Source: Streptomyces spiramyceticus (GTDB taxonomy: Bacteria > Actinomycetota > Actinomycetes > Streptomycetales > Streptomycetaceae). From it: a stretch of DNA of 64,000 nucleotides. This document shows positions 9,153 through 17,391 of this stretch, one piece after another (position 1 is the stretch's first letter; every line of letters starts with the position of its first letter). The stretch spans positions 943,001 through 1,007,000 of the forward strand of contig NZ_JARBAX010000001.1 of the NCBI RefSeq assembly GCF_028807635.1, given 5' to 3'. The notes beneath the pieces are model-generated. The model made no database searches, had not been told where the DNA came from, and worked only from the letters and a program-made list of their open reading frames with translations. Made by a program: the position numbers and the translations under genes.

Positions 9153-10409
9153 ATGGAACACATCACCTTGCTGCTCGCGATTGTGATCGTGACAGCTCTA
9201 GTGTTCGATTTCACGAACGGTTTCCACGACACCGCCAACGCGATGGCCACGACCATCTCGACCGGTGCTCTGAAGCCCAAGACGGCGGTGGCCATGTCCG
9301 CCGTGCTCAACCTTGTCGGCGCGTTCTTGTCCGTGGAGGTCGCCAAGACGATCTCCAGCGGGATCGTGACCGAAGCAGGCATCACTCCCGAGGTCATATT
9401 CGCGGCGCTCGTCGGCGCCATCCTCTGGAACCTCATGACCTGGCTGATCGGCCTGCCGTCCAGCTCCTCGCACGCCCTCATGGGCGGCCTGATCGGCGCC
9501 ACCATCGCCTCGGTCGGCATCAGCGGCGTCAACGGCGGCACCGTCGTCACCAAGGTGCTCATCCCCGCGATCGCCGCGCCGCTGGTCGCCGGCCTCGCCG
9601 CGTACCTCGCCTCCCGGCTGACGTACAGGATCGGCAGGAACGCCGACCCGAAGGCCACGGCGAAGGGCTACCGCGCCGGCCAGATCACCTCGGCGGGCCT
9701 GGTCTCCCTGGCCCACGGCACCAACGACGCGCAGAAGACCATGGGCATCATCACGCTGGCACTCGTCGCCGGCGGTGTGCTCTCCCCCGGCTCCAACCCC
9801 CCGATGTGGGTCATCCTCTCCGCCGGTCTCGCGATCGCGCTCGGGACCTACCTCGGCGGCTGGCGCATCATCCGCACCATGGGCAAGGGCCTCACCGACC
9901 TCCAGCCGCAGCAGGGCTTCGCCGCCCAGACCAGCGCGGCCAGCGTCATCCTCGCCTCGTCCAACCTCGGCTTCTCGCTGTCGACCACGCACTCGTGCTC
10001 CGGTGCCGTGATGGGCGCGGGCCTCGGTCGCAAGGGCGGTGTGGTCCGCTGGTCCACCGCCACCCGGATGTTCGTCGCCTGGGGTCTGACGCTGCCGGCG
10101 GCCGGTCTGGTCGCCGCGGGTTCGGAGTTCGTCACCAAGCAGGGCGACTGGGGCGTCGCGGCCATCGCGGTCTTCCTCGTCTCCGCCTGCACCGCGATCT
10201 GGTTCATCTCCCGCCGCCAGGTGGTCGACCACACCAACGTCAATGACGTGGACGCCGACACCGAGCCGGCCGGCGTCGTCACCACCGCCATGGCAGCCGT
10301 CACCGTGCCGCCCACGGCCGGTGCCGCTGCCGCCGCCGAGGACCTCAAAACCACCATCCCGGCCCCGGCCGGCAGCTCCGCCGAGCCGGCCAGCCCGGCC
10401 GCGGTGTAA
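9153..10409 (+). CDS. pitH2: PiT-family low-affinity inorganic phosphate transporter
   Basis: A 418-residue polytopic membrane protein with the duplicated PiT signature: VFDFTNGFHDTANAMATTIS near the N-terminus and SLAHGTNDAQKTMGI in the second half. About ten hydrophobic helices are visible (for example LLLAIVIVTALVF, VLNLVGAFLS, MWVILSAGLAIALGTYLGGW). These carriers import metal-phosphate with protons. The C-terminus is an Ala/Pro-rich cytoplasmic tail. The symbol follows S. coelicolor SCO1845, which has the same neighbours. A PHO box sits in the promoter, and a small membrane protein gene follows 11 bases downstream. Confidence 0.92.
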   Translation: MEHITLLLAIVIVTALVFDFTNGFHDTANAMATTISTGALKPKTAVAMSAVLNLVGAFLSVEVAKTISSGIVTEAGITPEVIFAALVGAILWNLMTWLIGLPSSSSHALMGGLIGATIASVGISGVNGGTVVTKVLIPAIAAPLVAGLAAYLASRLTYRIGRNADPKATAKGYRAGQITSAGLVSLAHGTNDAQKTMGIITLALVAGGVLSPGSNPPMWVILSAGLAIALGTYLGGWRIIRTMGKGLTDLQPQQGFAAQTSAASVILASSNLGFSLSTTHSCSGAVMGAGLGRKGGVVRWSTATRMFVAWGLTLPAAGLVAAGSEFVTKQGDWGVAAIAVFLVSACTAIWFISRRQVVDHTNVNDVDADTEPAGVVTTAMAAVTVPPTAGAAAAAEDLKTTIPAPAGSSAEPASPAAV

Positions 10410-10420
10410 GGACAGATCGC

Positions 10421-10645
10421 ATGAACATCGACTGGGCAGCTCTCGGCTCCGTATTCGGCGTCAGCCTCCTGGCCACCGTCTCGCTGGTGGGCCTGTTCAC
10501 CCTCGGCATCGTGGGTCTCTCCAAGCAGGAGAGCGCATCGGGCCAGGGTGGCGGCTCCGCCGTCATGGCGCGCACCGGCGCGTACGCCTGCTTCGCGCTG
10601 TGCGCGGCAGCAGTGGCGTACGGCATCTCCCTGATCGTCTTCTGA
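10421..10645 (+). CDS. small membrane protein following the PiT transporter
   Basis: 74 residues with two predicted membrane helices, VFGVSLLATVSLVGLFTLGIV (about 11-31) and GAYACFALCAAAVAYGISLIV (about 53-73), joined by a Ser/Gly-rich loop (SKQESASGQGGGSA). It starts ATG eleven bases after the transporter stop with AAGGACAGATCGC as ribosome binding site, so the two genes form an operon. A matching small gene accompanies pitH2 in S. coelicolor. Function unknown; a transporter accessory subunit is an inference from linkage only. Confidence 0.82.
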   Translation: MNIDWAALGSVFGVSLLATVSLVGLFTLGIVGLSKQESASGQGGGSAVMARTGAYACFALCAAAVAYGISLIVF

Positions 10646-10699
10646 CGCCGGTCACGCACCACCCGGGGACCACTTCCGCACCACGCGCAACAGTCCCGG

Positions 10700-10745
10700 A
10701 AACCGTCCCGCGCCCCGCCTTTCACGGCCGGGCGCGGGACGGTTT
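10700..10745 (+). terminator. terminator closing the pitH2 operon
   Basis: AAACCGTCCCGCGCCC and its exact complement separated by 14 bases, then CTGTGTG. It separates the phosphate operon from the riboswitch-controlled cobalamin operon. Confidence 0.78.
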
Positions 10746-10774
10746 CTGTGTGCCCCAACACACTCTCCCTTCGC

Positions 10775-10985
10775 AGGTCAACAGCAAGTTGACGGGGTTC
10801 GCGGAGCGTGGTGGACTGCCCGAGCCAATACGGCGGCAGGAGAGGAAGTCCGGTGCGAATCCGGCGCGGTCCCGCCACTGTCACCGGGGAACACAGCCAG
10901 CACAGCCCCGGGAGCCAGGAACTCTCGCCGCCGGTCACGTCGAACCAGGGCGCGGACCCTGAGTGAGGACATACCGCCATGCCCG
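10775..10985 (+). ncRNA. cobalamin (B12/AdoCbl) riboswitch
   Basis: The stretch has the conserved cobalamin aptamer parts: GGAAGTCCGGTGCGAATCCG (the core 'GGAA-x-x-CGGTG-x-(A)ATCCG'), GGTCCCGCCACTGT and the B12-box region GGGAGCCAGGAACTCTCGCCG. About 70 bases separate it from the cobD start. It is predicted to bind adenosylcobalamin and reduce expression of the cob operon when the cofactor is plentiful, closing a feedback loop on biosynthesis. Exact ends are approximate. Confidence 0.92.
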
Positions 10986-11053
10986 GCTGCCGTTCAGTCA
11001 TCCCTGCGAGTACGAGTACGACAGTCCTTCGAGGCGCATCGGCCTGCTGAGCC

Positions 11054-12019
11054 ATGCGTGCCGATCGCATCTTCGCGTACGGCGCCACCGCCGGCCTGAT
11101 CGGCGACCTCGTGCTCGGCGACCCTCGCCGGGCACACCCGGTCGCCGCGTTCGGGCGGGCCGCGGGCGCCGTCGAGTCCCTGCTGTGGCGTGACCACCGC
11201 GGGTGGGGCGCGGTGCACACCTTGCTGTGCGCCGGAGGCGCCGCGGGTGCCGCCGCGCTGGCTTCCCGTGCCGTACGCCGCTCCCCCGCCGCCGCTGTAG
11301 CGCTGACCGCCGCAGCCACCTGGGCCGTCGTCGGCGGGACGTCGCTGGGCCGCGAGGCGCGGGCCGTCGGGGGCGCCCTGGAGGCCGGGGACATCGACGT
11401 GGCCCGCGAACGCCTTCCCCATCTGTGCGGGCGCGACCCGCAGTCGCTGGACGCGCAGCAGATCGCCCGCGCCGTCGCTGAGTCCGTCGCCGAGAACACC
11501 TCGGACGCGGTCGTCGGCGCGCTGGTGTGGGGCGCCGTGGGCGGCGTACCCGGGCTCGTGGCCTTCCGCGCGATCAACACTCTCGACGCCATGGTGGGGC
11601 ACAAATCAGCCAAATACCTGCGTTACGGCTGGGCTTCGGCCCGCCTCGACGACGTCGCCGGATGGCCCGGAGCCCGGCTCACGGCCGCCCTCGCCGTGGT
11701 CGCGGGCGGCAACCCGCGCGGTGCGGTGCGGGCCTGGCGTACGGACGCGGCGAAACACCCGAGCCCCAACGCCGGCCCGGTGGAAGCCTCGTTCGCGGGC
11801 GCGCTCGGCGTACGGCTTGGCGGGACGCTCTCGTACGCGGGGCGCGTCGAGTACCGGCCCGTACTCAATGCCACGGGACGGCCCGTCGGCGTACCGGACA
11901 TCGAGCGGGCCGTGCGGCTGTCGCGCCGTGTCGGGGCGCTGGCTCTGGGGACGGCTGTCGCCGGGCGACTTGCTTTCGGCGCGCTGCGTCGCGCCGCCAC
12001 TGGGGGGAGAAACGCATGA
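11054..12019 (+). CDS. cobD: adenosylcobinamide-phosphate synthase CobD/CbiB
   Basis: 321-residue membrane protein that joins adenosylcobyric acid to aminopropanol (or its phosphate) near the end of corrin assembly. Family motifs are FAYGATAGLIGDLVLGDPRRAHPVAAFGR at the N-terminus (given here only in outline), SLGREARAV, RDPQSLDAQQIARAVAES, then ENTSDAVVGALVWGAVGG and FRAINTLDAMVGHKS, all diagnostic for CobD. First gene after the riboswitch. Its TGA overlaps the ATG of cobQ (ATGA), indicating translational coupling. Confidence 0.93.
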   Translation: MRADRIFAYGATAGLIGDLVLGDPRRAHPVAAFGRAAGAVESLLWRDHRGWGAVHTLLCAGGAAGAAALASRAVRRSPAAAVALTAAATWAVVGGTSLGREARAVGGALEAGDIDVARERLPHLCGRDPQSLDAQQIARAVAESVAENTSDAVVGALVWGAVGGVPGLVAFRAINTLDAMVGHKSAKYLRYGWASARLDDVAGWPGARLTAALAVVAGGNPRGAVRAWRTDAAKHPSPNAGPVEASFAGALGVRLGGTLSYAGRVEYRPVLNATGRPVGVPDIERAVRLSRRVGALALGTAVAGRLAFGALRRAATGGRNA

Positions 12020-13587
12020 GCAGCTCATTGGGCGGGGCATTGGGCGGTGGCGCGCTGGGCGGTGGCCTGCTTGTCGCGGGGACCACGTCCGACGCGGGGA
12101 AGAGCGTGGTGACGGCGGGGATCTGCCGGTGGCTGGTGCGGCAGGGGGTCAAGGTCGCGCCGTTCAAGGCGCAGAACATGTCGCTGAATTCGTTCGTGAC
12201 CCGCGAGGGCGCGGAGATCGGGCGCGCGCAGGCCATGCAGGCGCAGGCGGCCCGCGTGGAGCCGACCGCGCTCATGAACCCCGTCCTCCTCAAGCCGGGC
12301 AGTGACCGCAGCAGCCAGGTGGTGCTGATGGGCAAGCCGGTGGGAGAGATGAGTGCCCGTGGCTACCACGGGGGAAGGCAAGAAGCGCTGTTGGGGACGG
12401 TGACGGACTGTCTGCGGGAATTGCGGGGCACGTATGACGCCGTGATCTGCGAGGGGGCCGGCAGTCCGGCCGAGATCAACCTGCGGCGTACGGACATCGT
12501 CAACATGGGCATCGCACGGGCGGCCCGCTTCCCGGTGGTCGTCGTCGGCGACATCGACCGGGGCGGTGTTTTCGCTTCCTTCTTCGGTACGACGGCCCTG
12601 TTGAGCGCCGAGGACCAGTCGCTCGTGGCGGGCTATCTGGTGAACAAGTTCCGGGGTGACGTGTCGCTCCTCGAACCCGGGCTCGACATGCTGGAGGGCC
12701 TGACGGGGCGGCGTACGTACGGCGTACTGCCCTTCGCGCACGGCCTCGGCATCGACGAGGAGGACGGCCTTCGGGTGTCCTTGCGCGGCGCCGTACGGGA
12801 GCACGTCGTCGCGCCGCCGGTCGGGGAGGACGTGCTGCGCGTCGCCGTGTGCGCCGTGCCGCTCATGTCGAACTTCACGGATGTGGACGCGCTCGCCGCC
12901 GAACCGGGCGTCGTCGTGCGGTTCGTGGACCGGGCCGAAGAGCTCGCCGACGCGGACCTCGTGATCGTGCCGGGGACGCGCGGCACGGTGAAGGCCCTGG
13001 AGTGGCTCCGCGAGCGCGGGCTCGCCGGCGCGCTGGCCCGGCGAGCGGCGGAAGGCCGGCCCGTACTCGGCATCTGCGGCGGCTACCAGGTGCTGGGCGA
13101 GCGCATCGAGGACGACGTCGAGTCGAAGGCCGGGACCGTGGACGGGCTCGGACTGCTGCCGGTGCGCGTGCGGTTCGCCGTCGAGAAGACGCTGGCGCGG
13201 CCGGTCGGCAGCGCGCTGGGCGAGCCCGTCGAGGGATACGAGATCCATCACGGGGTCGCCGAAGTGCTGGGGGGGACACCGTTCATCTCTGATGACAATG
13301 GACACAGCCTGGACGGGTGCCGCGCCGGCTCGGTCTGGGGCACCCACTGGCACGGCTCGCTGGAGAGCGACTCCTTCCGGCGCGCGTTCCTGCGCGAGGT
13401 CGCCGCCGCCGCGGGGCGCCGCTACGTACCGGCACCGGACACCTCGTTCGAGGCGCTGCGCGAGGAGCAGCTCGACCGCCTCGGCGACCTCATCGAAGAA
13501 CACGCGGATACAGATGCGCTGCTGCGGCTGATCGAGTCGGGCGCGCCGTCAGGACTTCCCTTCATCGCACCTGGAGCGCCCGCATGA
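12016..13587 (+). CDS. cobQ: cobyric acid synthase CobQ/CbiP
   Basis: 523 residues; amidates cobyrinic acid diamide at four side chains using glutamine and ATP. The N-terminal synthetase domain has the P-loop GTTSDAGKSVV and motifs FKAQNMSLNSFVTREGAEI and AGSPAEINLR. The C-terminal glutaminase domain has the nucleophile Cys in LGICGGYQVLGE and the partner His in GTHWHGSLE. Start ATG overlaps the cobD stop, and its stop overlaps the cobN start, so all three are coupled. The first 15 residues are a Gly/Leu/Ala-rich repeat (GGALGGGALGGG) before the conserved domain. Confidence 0.95.
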   Translation: MSSSLGGALGGGALGGGLLVAGTTSDAGKSVVTAGICRWLVRQGVKVAPFKAQNMSLNSFVTREGAEIGRAQAMQAQAARVEPTALMNPVLLKPGSDRSSQVVLMGKPVGEMSARGYHGGRQEALLGTVTDCLRELRGTYDAVICEGAGSPAEINLRRTDIVNMGIARAARFPVVVVGDIDRGGVFASFFGTTALLSAEDQSLVAGYLVNKFRGDVSLLEPGLDMLEGLTGRRTYGVLPFAHGLGIDEEDGLRVSLRGAVREHVVAPPVGEDVLRVAVCAVPLMSNFTDVDALAAEPGVVVRFVDRAEELADADLVIVPGTRGTVKALEWLRERGLAGALARRAAEGRPVLGICGGYQVLGERIEDDVESKAGTVDGLGLLPVRVRFAVEKTLARPVGSALGEPVEGYEIHHGVAEVLGGTPFISDDNGHSLDGCRAGSVWGTHWHGSLESDSFRRAFLREVAAAAGRRYVPAPDTSFEALREEQLDRLGDLIEEHADTDALLRLIESGAPSGLPFIAPGAPA

Positions 13588-16500
13588 ACACTGTGCTTTT
13601 GCTGTCCACCGCCGATACGGATCTGCTGGCGGCCCGCGCCTCCGGCGCCCCGTACCGCATCGGCAACCCCACCCGTATCGACGCGGCCGGGGAACTGCCC
13701 GCGCTGATCGAGGGGGCGTCGGTCGCCGTCGTACGGCTGCTCGGCGGCAAGCGCGCCTGGGAGGACGGGCTCGCCGTCCTCAAGGCCTCCGGGATTCCGA
13801 CCGTCCTGCTGGGCGGTGAGACCGTGCCGGACGCCGAGCTGATGGCCGAGTCGTCCGTACCTGCGGGCGTCGTCGCCGAGGCGCTGCGCTACCTCGTCGA
13901 GGGCGGGCCGGGGAACCTGGTCGAGCTGGCCCGGTTCCTCTCCGACACCGTGCTGCTGACCGGTGTCGGCTTCGCCGAGCCGCAGAAGATGCCCGAGTGG
14001 GGCGTGCACGGTGAGCGCGCGTACACCGAGGGGCGCCCGACGGTCGGCGTGCTCTTCTACCGGGCGCACGAGCTCTCCGGGAACACGTCGTTCGTCGACG
14101 TGCTGTGCGACCAGATCGAGGCGAAGGGCGCCAACGCCCTCCCCGTCTACTGCGGCTCACTGCGCAGCGCCGACCCGGAGCTGTACGAGGAGCTGGGCAA
14201 GGCCGACGCGCTGATCGCCACGGTCCTCGCGGCGGGCGGCACCCGGGCCAGCGACGCCTCGGCCGGCGGTGACGACGAGGCGTGGGACATCGGCGCGCTC
14301 GCCGACCTCAACGTGCCCGTGCTGCAGGGCCTTTGCCTTACGTCGTCACGCGCGACGTGGGACGAGTCCGATGCGGCGCTCTCGCCGATGGACGCGGCCA
14401 TGCAGGTCGCCATCCCCGAATTCGACGGCCGGCTCATCACCGTGCCCTTCTCCTTCAAGGAGCAGGGCGAGGGAGATGTCCCGGTGTACGTCGCCGATCC
14501 CGAGCGGGCCGCGCGCGTGGCGGGTATCGCCGTACGGCACGCCAGGCTGGCGCACAAGCCGAACGGTGAGAAGCGCCTCGCGCTCGTCTTCACGGCGTAC
14601 CCGACGAAGCACTCACGCGTGGGCAATGCGGTGGGTCTCGACACGCCCGCTTCCGCGATCCGGGTCCTCGACGCCCTGCGCGACGCCGGATACGGCGTCG
14701 AAGGGCACCCCGACAACGGCGACGAGCTGATCCACCGGCTCATCAACGCCGGCGGGCACGACGTGGAGTGGCTGACCGAGGAGCAGCTCGCCGCGGCCCC
14801 CGCGCGGGTGCCGCTCGCCGACTACCAGGCGTGGTTCGACAAGCTGGAGCCCGAGCTGCGCGACGGCATGCTGGAGCACTGGGGCGAGGCACCGGGCCAG
14901 CTGTACGTCGACGGTGACGAGATCGTGCTGGCGTCCCTGCAGTTCGGCAATGTCGTCGTGATGATCCAGCCGCCGCGCGGCTTCGGCGAGAACCCGATCG
15001 CGATCTACCACGACCCGGACATGCCGCCCTCGCACCACTACATGGCGGCGTACCGGTGGCTCGAAAACAGCTTCGGTGCGGACGCGATCATCCACATGGG
15101 CAAGCACGGCACGATGGAGTGGCTGCCGGGGAAGGGCCTCGGGCTGTCGGCCGGTTGCGGTCCCGACGCCGTGATGGGTGAGCTGCCGCTGATCTACCCG
15201 TTCATCGTCAACGACCCGGGCGAGGGCACGCAGGCCAAGCGGCGCGGGCACGCGACGGTCGTGGACCACCTGGTGCCGCCGATGGCGCGTGCGGACACGT
15301 ACGGGGACCTGGCGAAGCTCGAACAGCTGCTGGACGAGTACGCGCTGGTCAGCGACCTCGACCCGGCCAAGGCCCCTGCGGTGCGGGCACAGATCTGGAC
15401 GCTGGTGACGGCGGCCCAGCTCCACCACGACCTGCACCTCGACGAGCAGCCGGACGACGACGACTTCGACGAGTTCGTCATGCACATCGACGGCTACCTG
15501 TGCGAAATCAAGGACGTCCAGATCCGCGACGGCCTGCATGTGCTGGGCGGTGGCCCCGAGTCCGAGGCCCGGGTCAACCTGGTGCTGGCCGTACTCCGCG
15601 CCTCCCAGGTGTGGGGCGGCAAGGCCAACGCGCTGCCCGGCCTGCGGGCGTGTCTCGCCGAGCACTTCGGTCTGGTCGAGAAGGAGCTGCTGGGCGAGCC
15701 CGGTGCGGCCGTGAAGGTGGCGGACGGGCTGACCGCGCTGGTCGACGGCCCGGCGCGGACCGGCGCCGACGCGATCGACCTGCTGGAGCAGCTGTGCCGG
15801 CGGCTCGCCGAGGGCATGGAGGAGCGCCGCTGGGACGTCACGGAGGCCGCCGGCCTGGTGGACGAGGTGCTGGGCGTCGAACTGCCGGACGCGGTGGCCG
15901 TGTTGCGGTTCGCGTGCGACGAGGTCGTGCCGAGGCTTGCCCGTACGACCGACGAGATCGGCAACATCCTGCACGCGCTGGACGGCGGCTATGTGCCGGC
16001 CGGACCCTCGGGTTCGCCGACGCGTGGTCTCGTGAATGTGCTGCCGACCGGGCGCAACTTCTACTCCGTCGACCCGAAGGCGATCCCGTCGCGGCTGTCG
16101 TGGGAGGTCGGGCAGGCACTGGCCGACTCGCTGGTGGCCCGGTACCTGACGGACACCGGCGAGTACCCGAAGTCGGTCGGCCTGACGGTGTGGGGTACGT
16201 CCGCGATGCGCACCCAGGGCGACGACATCGCCGAGATCCTGGCGCTGCTCGGGTGCCGGCCGGTGTGGGACGACGCTTCGCGACGGGTGACGGGGTTCGA
16301 GGTCGTGCCGCTGGAGGAGCTGGGGCGGCCTCGCATCGACGTGACGGTGCGCATTTCCGGATTCTTCCGGGATGCGTTCCCGCATGTGGTGGGGCTCATC
16401 GACGATGCCGTGCGGACCGTGGCCGAACTGGATGAGCCGGGTGACCGCAACTTCGTGCGCGCGCACGCGGACGAGGACACCGCCGAGCACGGTGACCGTC

Positions 16501-17234
16501 GGCGCGCTACGGCTCGTATCTTCGGCTCGAAGCCTGGGGCTTATGGGGCGGGGCTGCTGCCGCTGATCGATGCGCGGAACTGGCGCTCGGATGCGGATCT
16601 GGCCGAGGTGTACGCGGTGTGGGGCGGTTACGCGTACGGGCGCGGGCTTGAGGGGCGAGCAGCCCGGGGGGACATGGAGACGGCGTTCCGGCGGATCGCT
16701 GTGGCCGCGAAGAATGTCGATACGCGCGAACATGATCTGGTCGATGCCGACGACTACTTCCAGTACCACGGCGGCATGGTCGCCATGGTGCGTCACCTGA
16801 CGGGTGAGTCGCCCGAGGCGTATGTGGGTGACAGCGCGACGCCCGACCAGGTGAAGACGCGGACGCTGGGCGAGGAGACACACCGGGTGTTCCGGGCGCG
16901 GGTGGTCAATCCGCGGTGGATGGCGGCGATGCGGAGGCACGGTTACAAGGGCGCCTTCGAGATGGCGGCCACCGTCGACTACCTCTTCGGGTACGACGCG
17001 ACGGCGGGCGTCGTCGACGACTGGATGTACGAGAAGTTGTCGAGCGAGTACGTCTTCGATCCGGAAAACCAGGACTTCATGAAGAAGTCCAACCCCTGGG
17101 CGCTGCGCGGGATCACGGAGCGGCTTCTTGAGGCCGCCGAGCGTGGGCTGTGGGCGGAGCCGGACGCGGAGACGCTGGAGCGGCTGCGGGCGACGTATCT
17201 GGAGCTTGAGGGCGACCTGGAAGGTGACGCGTGA
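13584..17234 (+). CDS. cobN: cobaltochelatase large subunit CobN
   Basis: 1216 residues, the normal size. CobN is the H-like subunit that binds hydrogenobyrinic acid a,c-diamide and receives cobalt in the late-insertion (oxygen-dependent) route; it works with a ChlI/ChlD-type ATPase pair. Recognisable blocks include VAVVRLLGGKRAWEDG, GVLFYRAHELSGNT, QGLCLTSSRATWDESDAAL, the active-site region IIHMGKHGTMEWLPGKGL with LSAGCGPDAVMGELPLIYPF, and GLTVWGTSAMRTQGDD. Start ATG overlaps the cobQ stop. The gene is followed by a 157-base spacer containing a GC-rich repeat before the chelatase ATPase gene. Confidence 0.96.
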   Translation: MNTVLLLSTADTDLLAARASGAPYRIGNPTRIDAAGELPALIEGASVAVVRLLGGKRAWEDGLAVLKASGIPTVLLGGETVPDAELMAESSVPAGVVAEALRYLVEGGPGNLVELARFLSDTVLLTGVGFAEPQKMPEWGVHGERAYTEGRPTVGVLFYRAHELSGNTSFVDVLCDQIEAKGANALPVYCGSLRSADPELYEELGKADALIATVLAAGGTRASDASAGGDDEAWDIGALADLNVPVLQGLCLTSSRATWDESDAALSPMDAAMQVAIPEFDGRLITVPFSFKEQGEGDVPVYVADPERAARVAGIAVRHARLAHKPNGEKRLALVFTAYPTKHSRVGNAVGLDTPASAIRVLDALRDAGYGVEGHPDNGDELIHRLINAGGHDVEWLTEEQLAAAPARVPLADYQAWFDKLEPELRDGMLEHWGEAPGQLYVDGDEIVLASLQFGNVVVMIQPPRGFGENPIAIYHDPDMPPSHHYMAAYRWLENSFGADAIIHMGKHGTMEWLPGKGLGLSAGCGPDAVMGELPLIYPFIVNDPGEGTQAKRRGHATVVDHLVPPMARADTYGDLAKLEQLLDEYALVSDLDPAKAPAVRAQIWTLVTAAQLHHDLHLDEQPDDDDFDEFVMHIDGYLCEIKDVQIRDGLHVLGGGPESEARVNLVLAVLRASQVWGGKANALPGLRACLAEHFGLVEKELLGEPGAAVKVADGLTALVDGPARTGADAIDLLEQLCRRLAEGMEERRWDVTEAAGLVDEVLGVELPDAVAVLRFACDEVVPRLARTTDEIGNILHALDGGYVPAGPSGSPTRGLVNVLPTGRNFYSVDPKAIPSRLSWEVGQALADSLVARYLTDTGEYPKSVGLTVWGTSAMRTQGDDIAEILALLGCRPVWDDASRRVTGFEVVPLEELGRPRIDVTVRISGFFRDAFPHVVGLIDDAVRTVAELDEPGDRNFVRAHADEDTAEHGDRRRATARIFGSKPGAYGAGLLPLIDARNWRSDADLAEVYAVWGGYAYGRGLEGRAARGDMETAFRRIAVAAKNVDTREHDLVDADDYFQYHGGMVAMVRHLTGESPEAYVGDSATPDQVKTRTLGEETHRVFRARVVNPRWMAAMRRHGYKGAFEMAATVDYLFGYDATAGVVDDWMYEKLSSEYVFDPENQDFMKKSNPWALRGITERLLEAAERGLWAEPDAETLERLRATYLELEGDLEGDA

Positions 17235-17261
17235 GGGGGCCTGCGGCGGGCTTCTTTCCCC

Positions 17262-17352
17262 ACCCCGCCCCTTCCCGACCGTGTCAATTTGCGGCTCCGC
17301 CGCGGAGGGGGCTCTGCCCCCAGACCCCCGGTCCTCAAACGCCGGACGGGCT
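17262..17352. repeat. GC-rich dispersed intergenic repeat between cobN and chlID
   Basis: Contains TTTCCCCACCCC, TTCCCGACCGTGTCAATTTG, CGGCTCCGCCGCGGAG and GTCCTCAAACGCCGGACGGG. The same blocks in the same order, partly inverted, occur between 55.99 and 56.16 kb. It has small hairpins (GGCTCCGCCGCGGAG; GGGGGCTCTGCCCCC) and may attenuate transcription inside the operon. Confidence 0.6.
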
Positions 17353-17391
17353 GGATTTCGGCCCGAACAAGCTTGATCTGGAGGCTTCCTC

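Noticed and set aside
14613..16940. A 775-codon open frame on the minus strand opposite cobN
   Set aside because: It is the mirror frame of a high-GC gene: it has no family motif, is rich in His/Arg/Gln in a way that follows from CobN codons, and cobN is certain.
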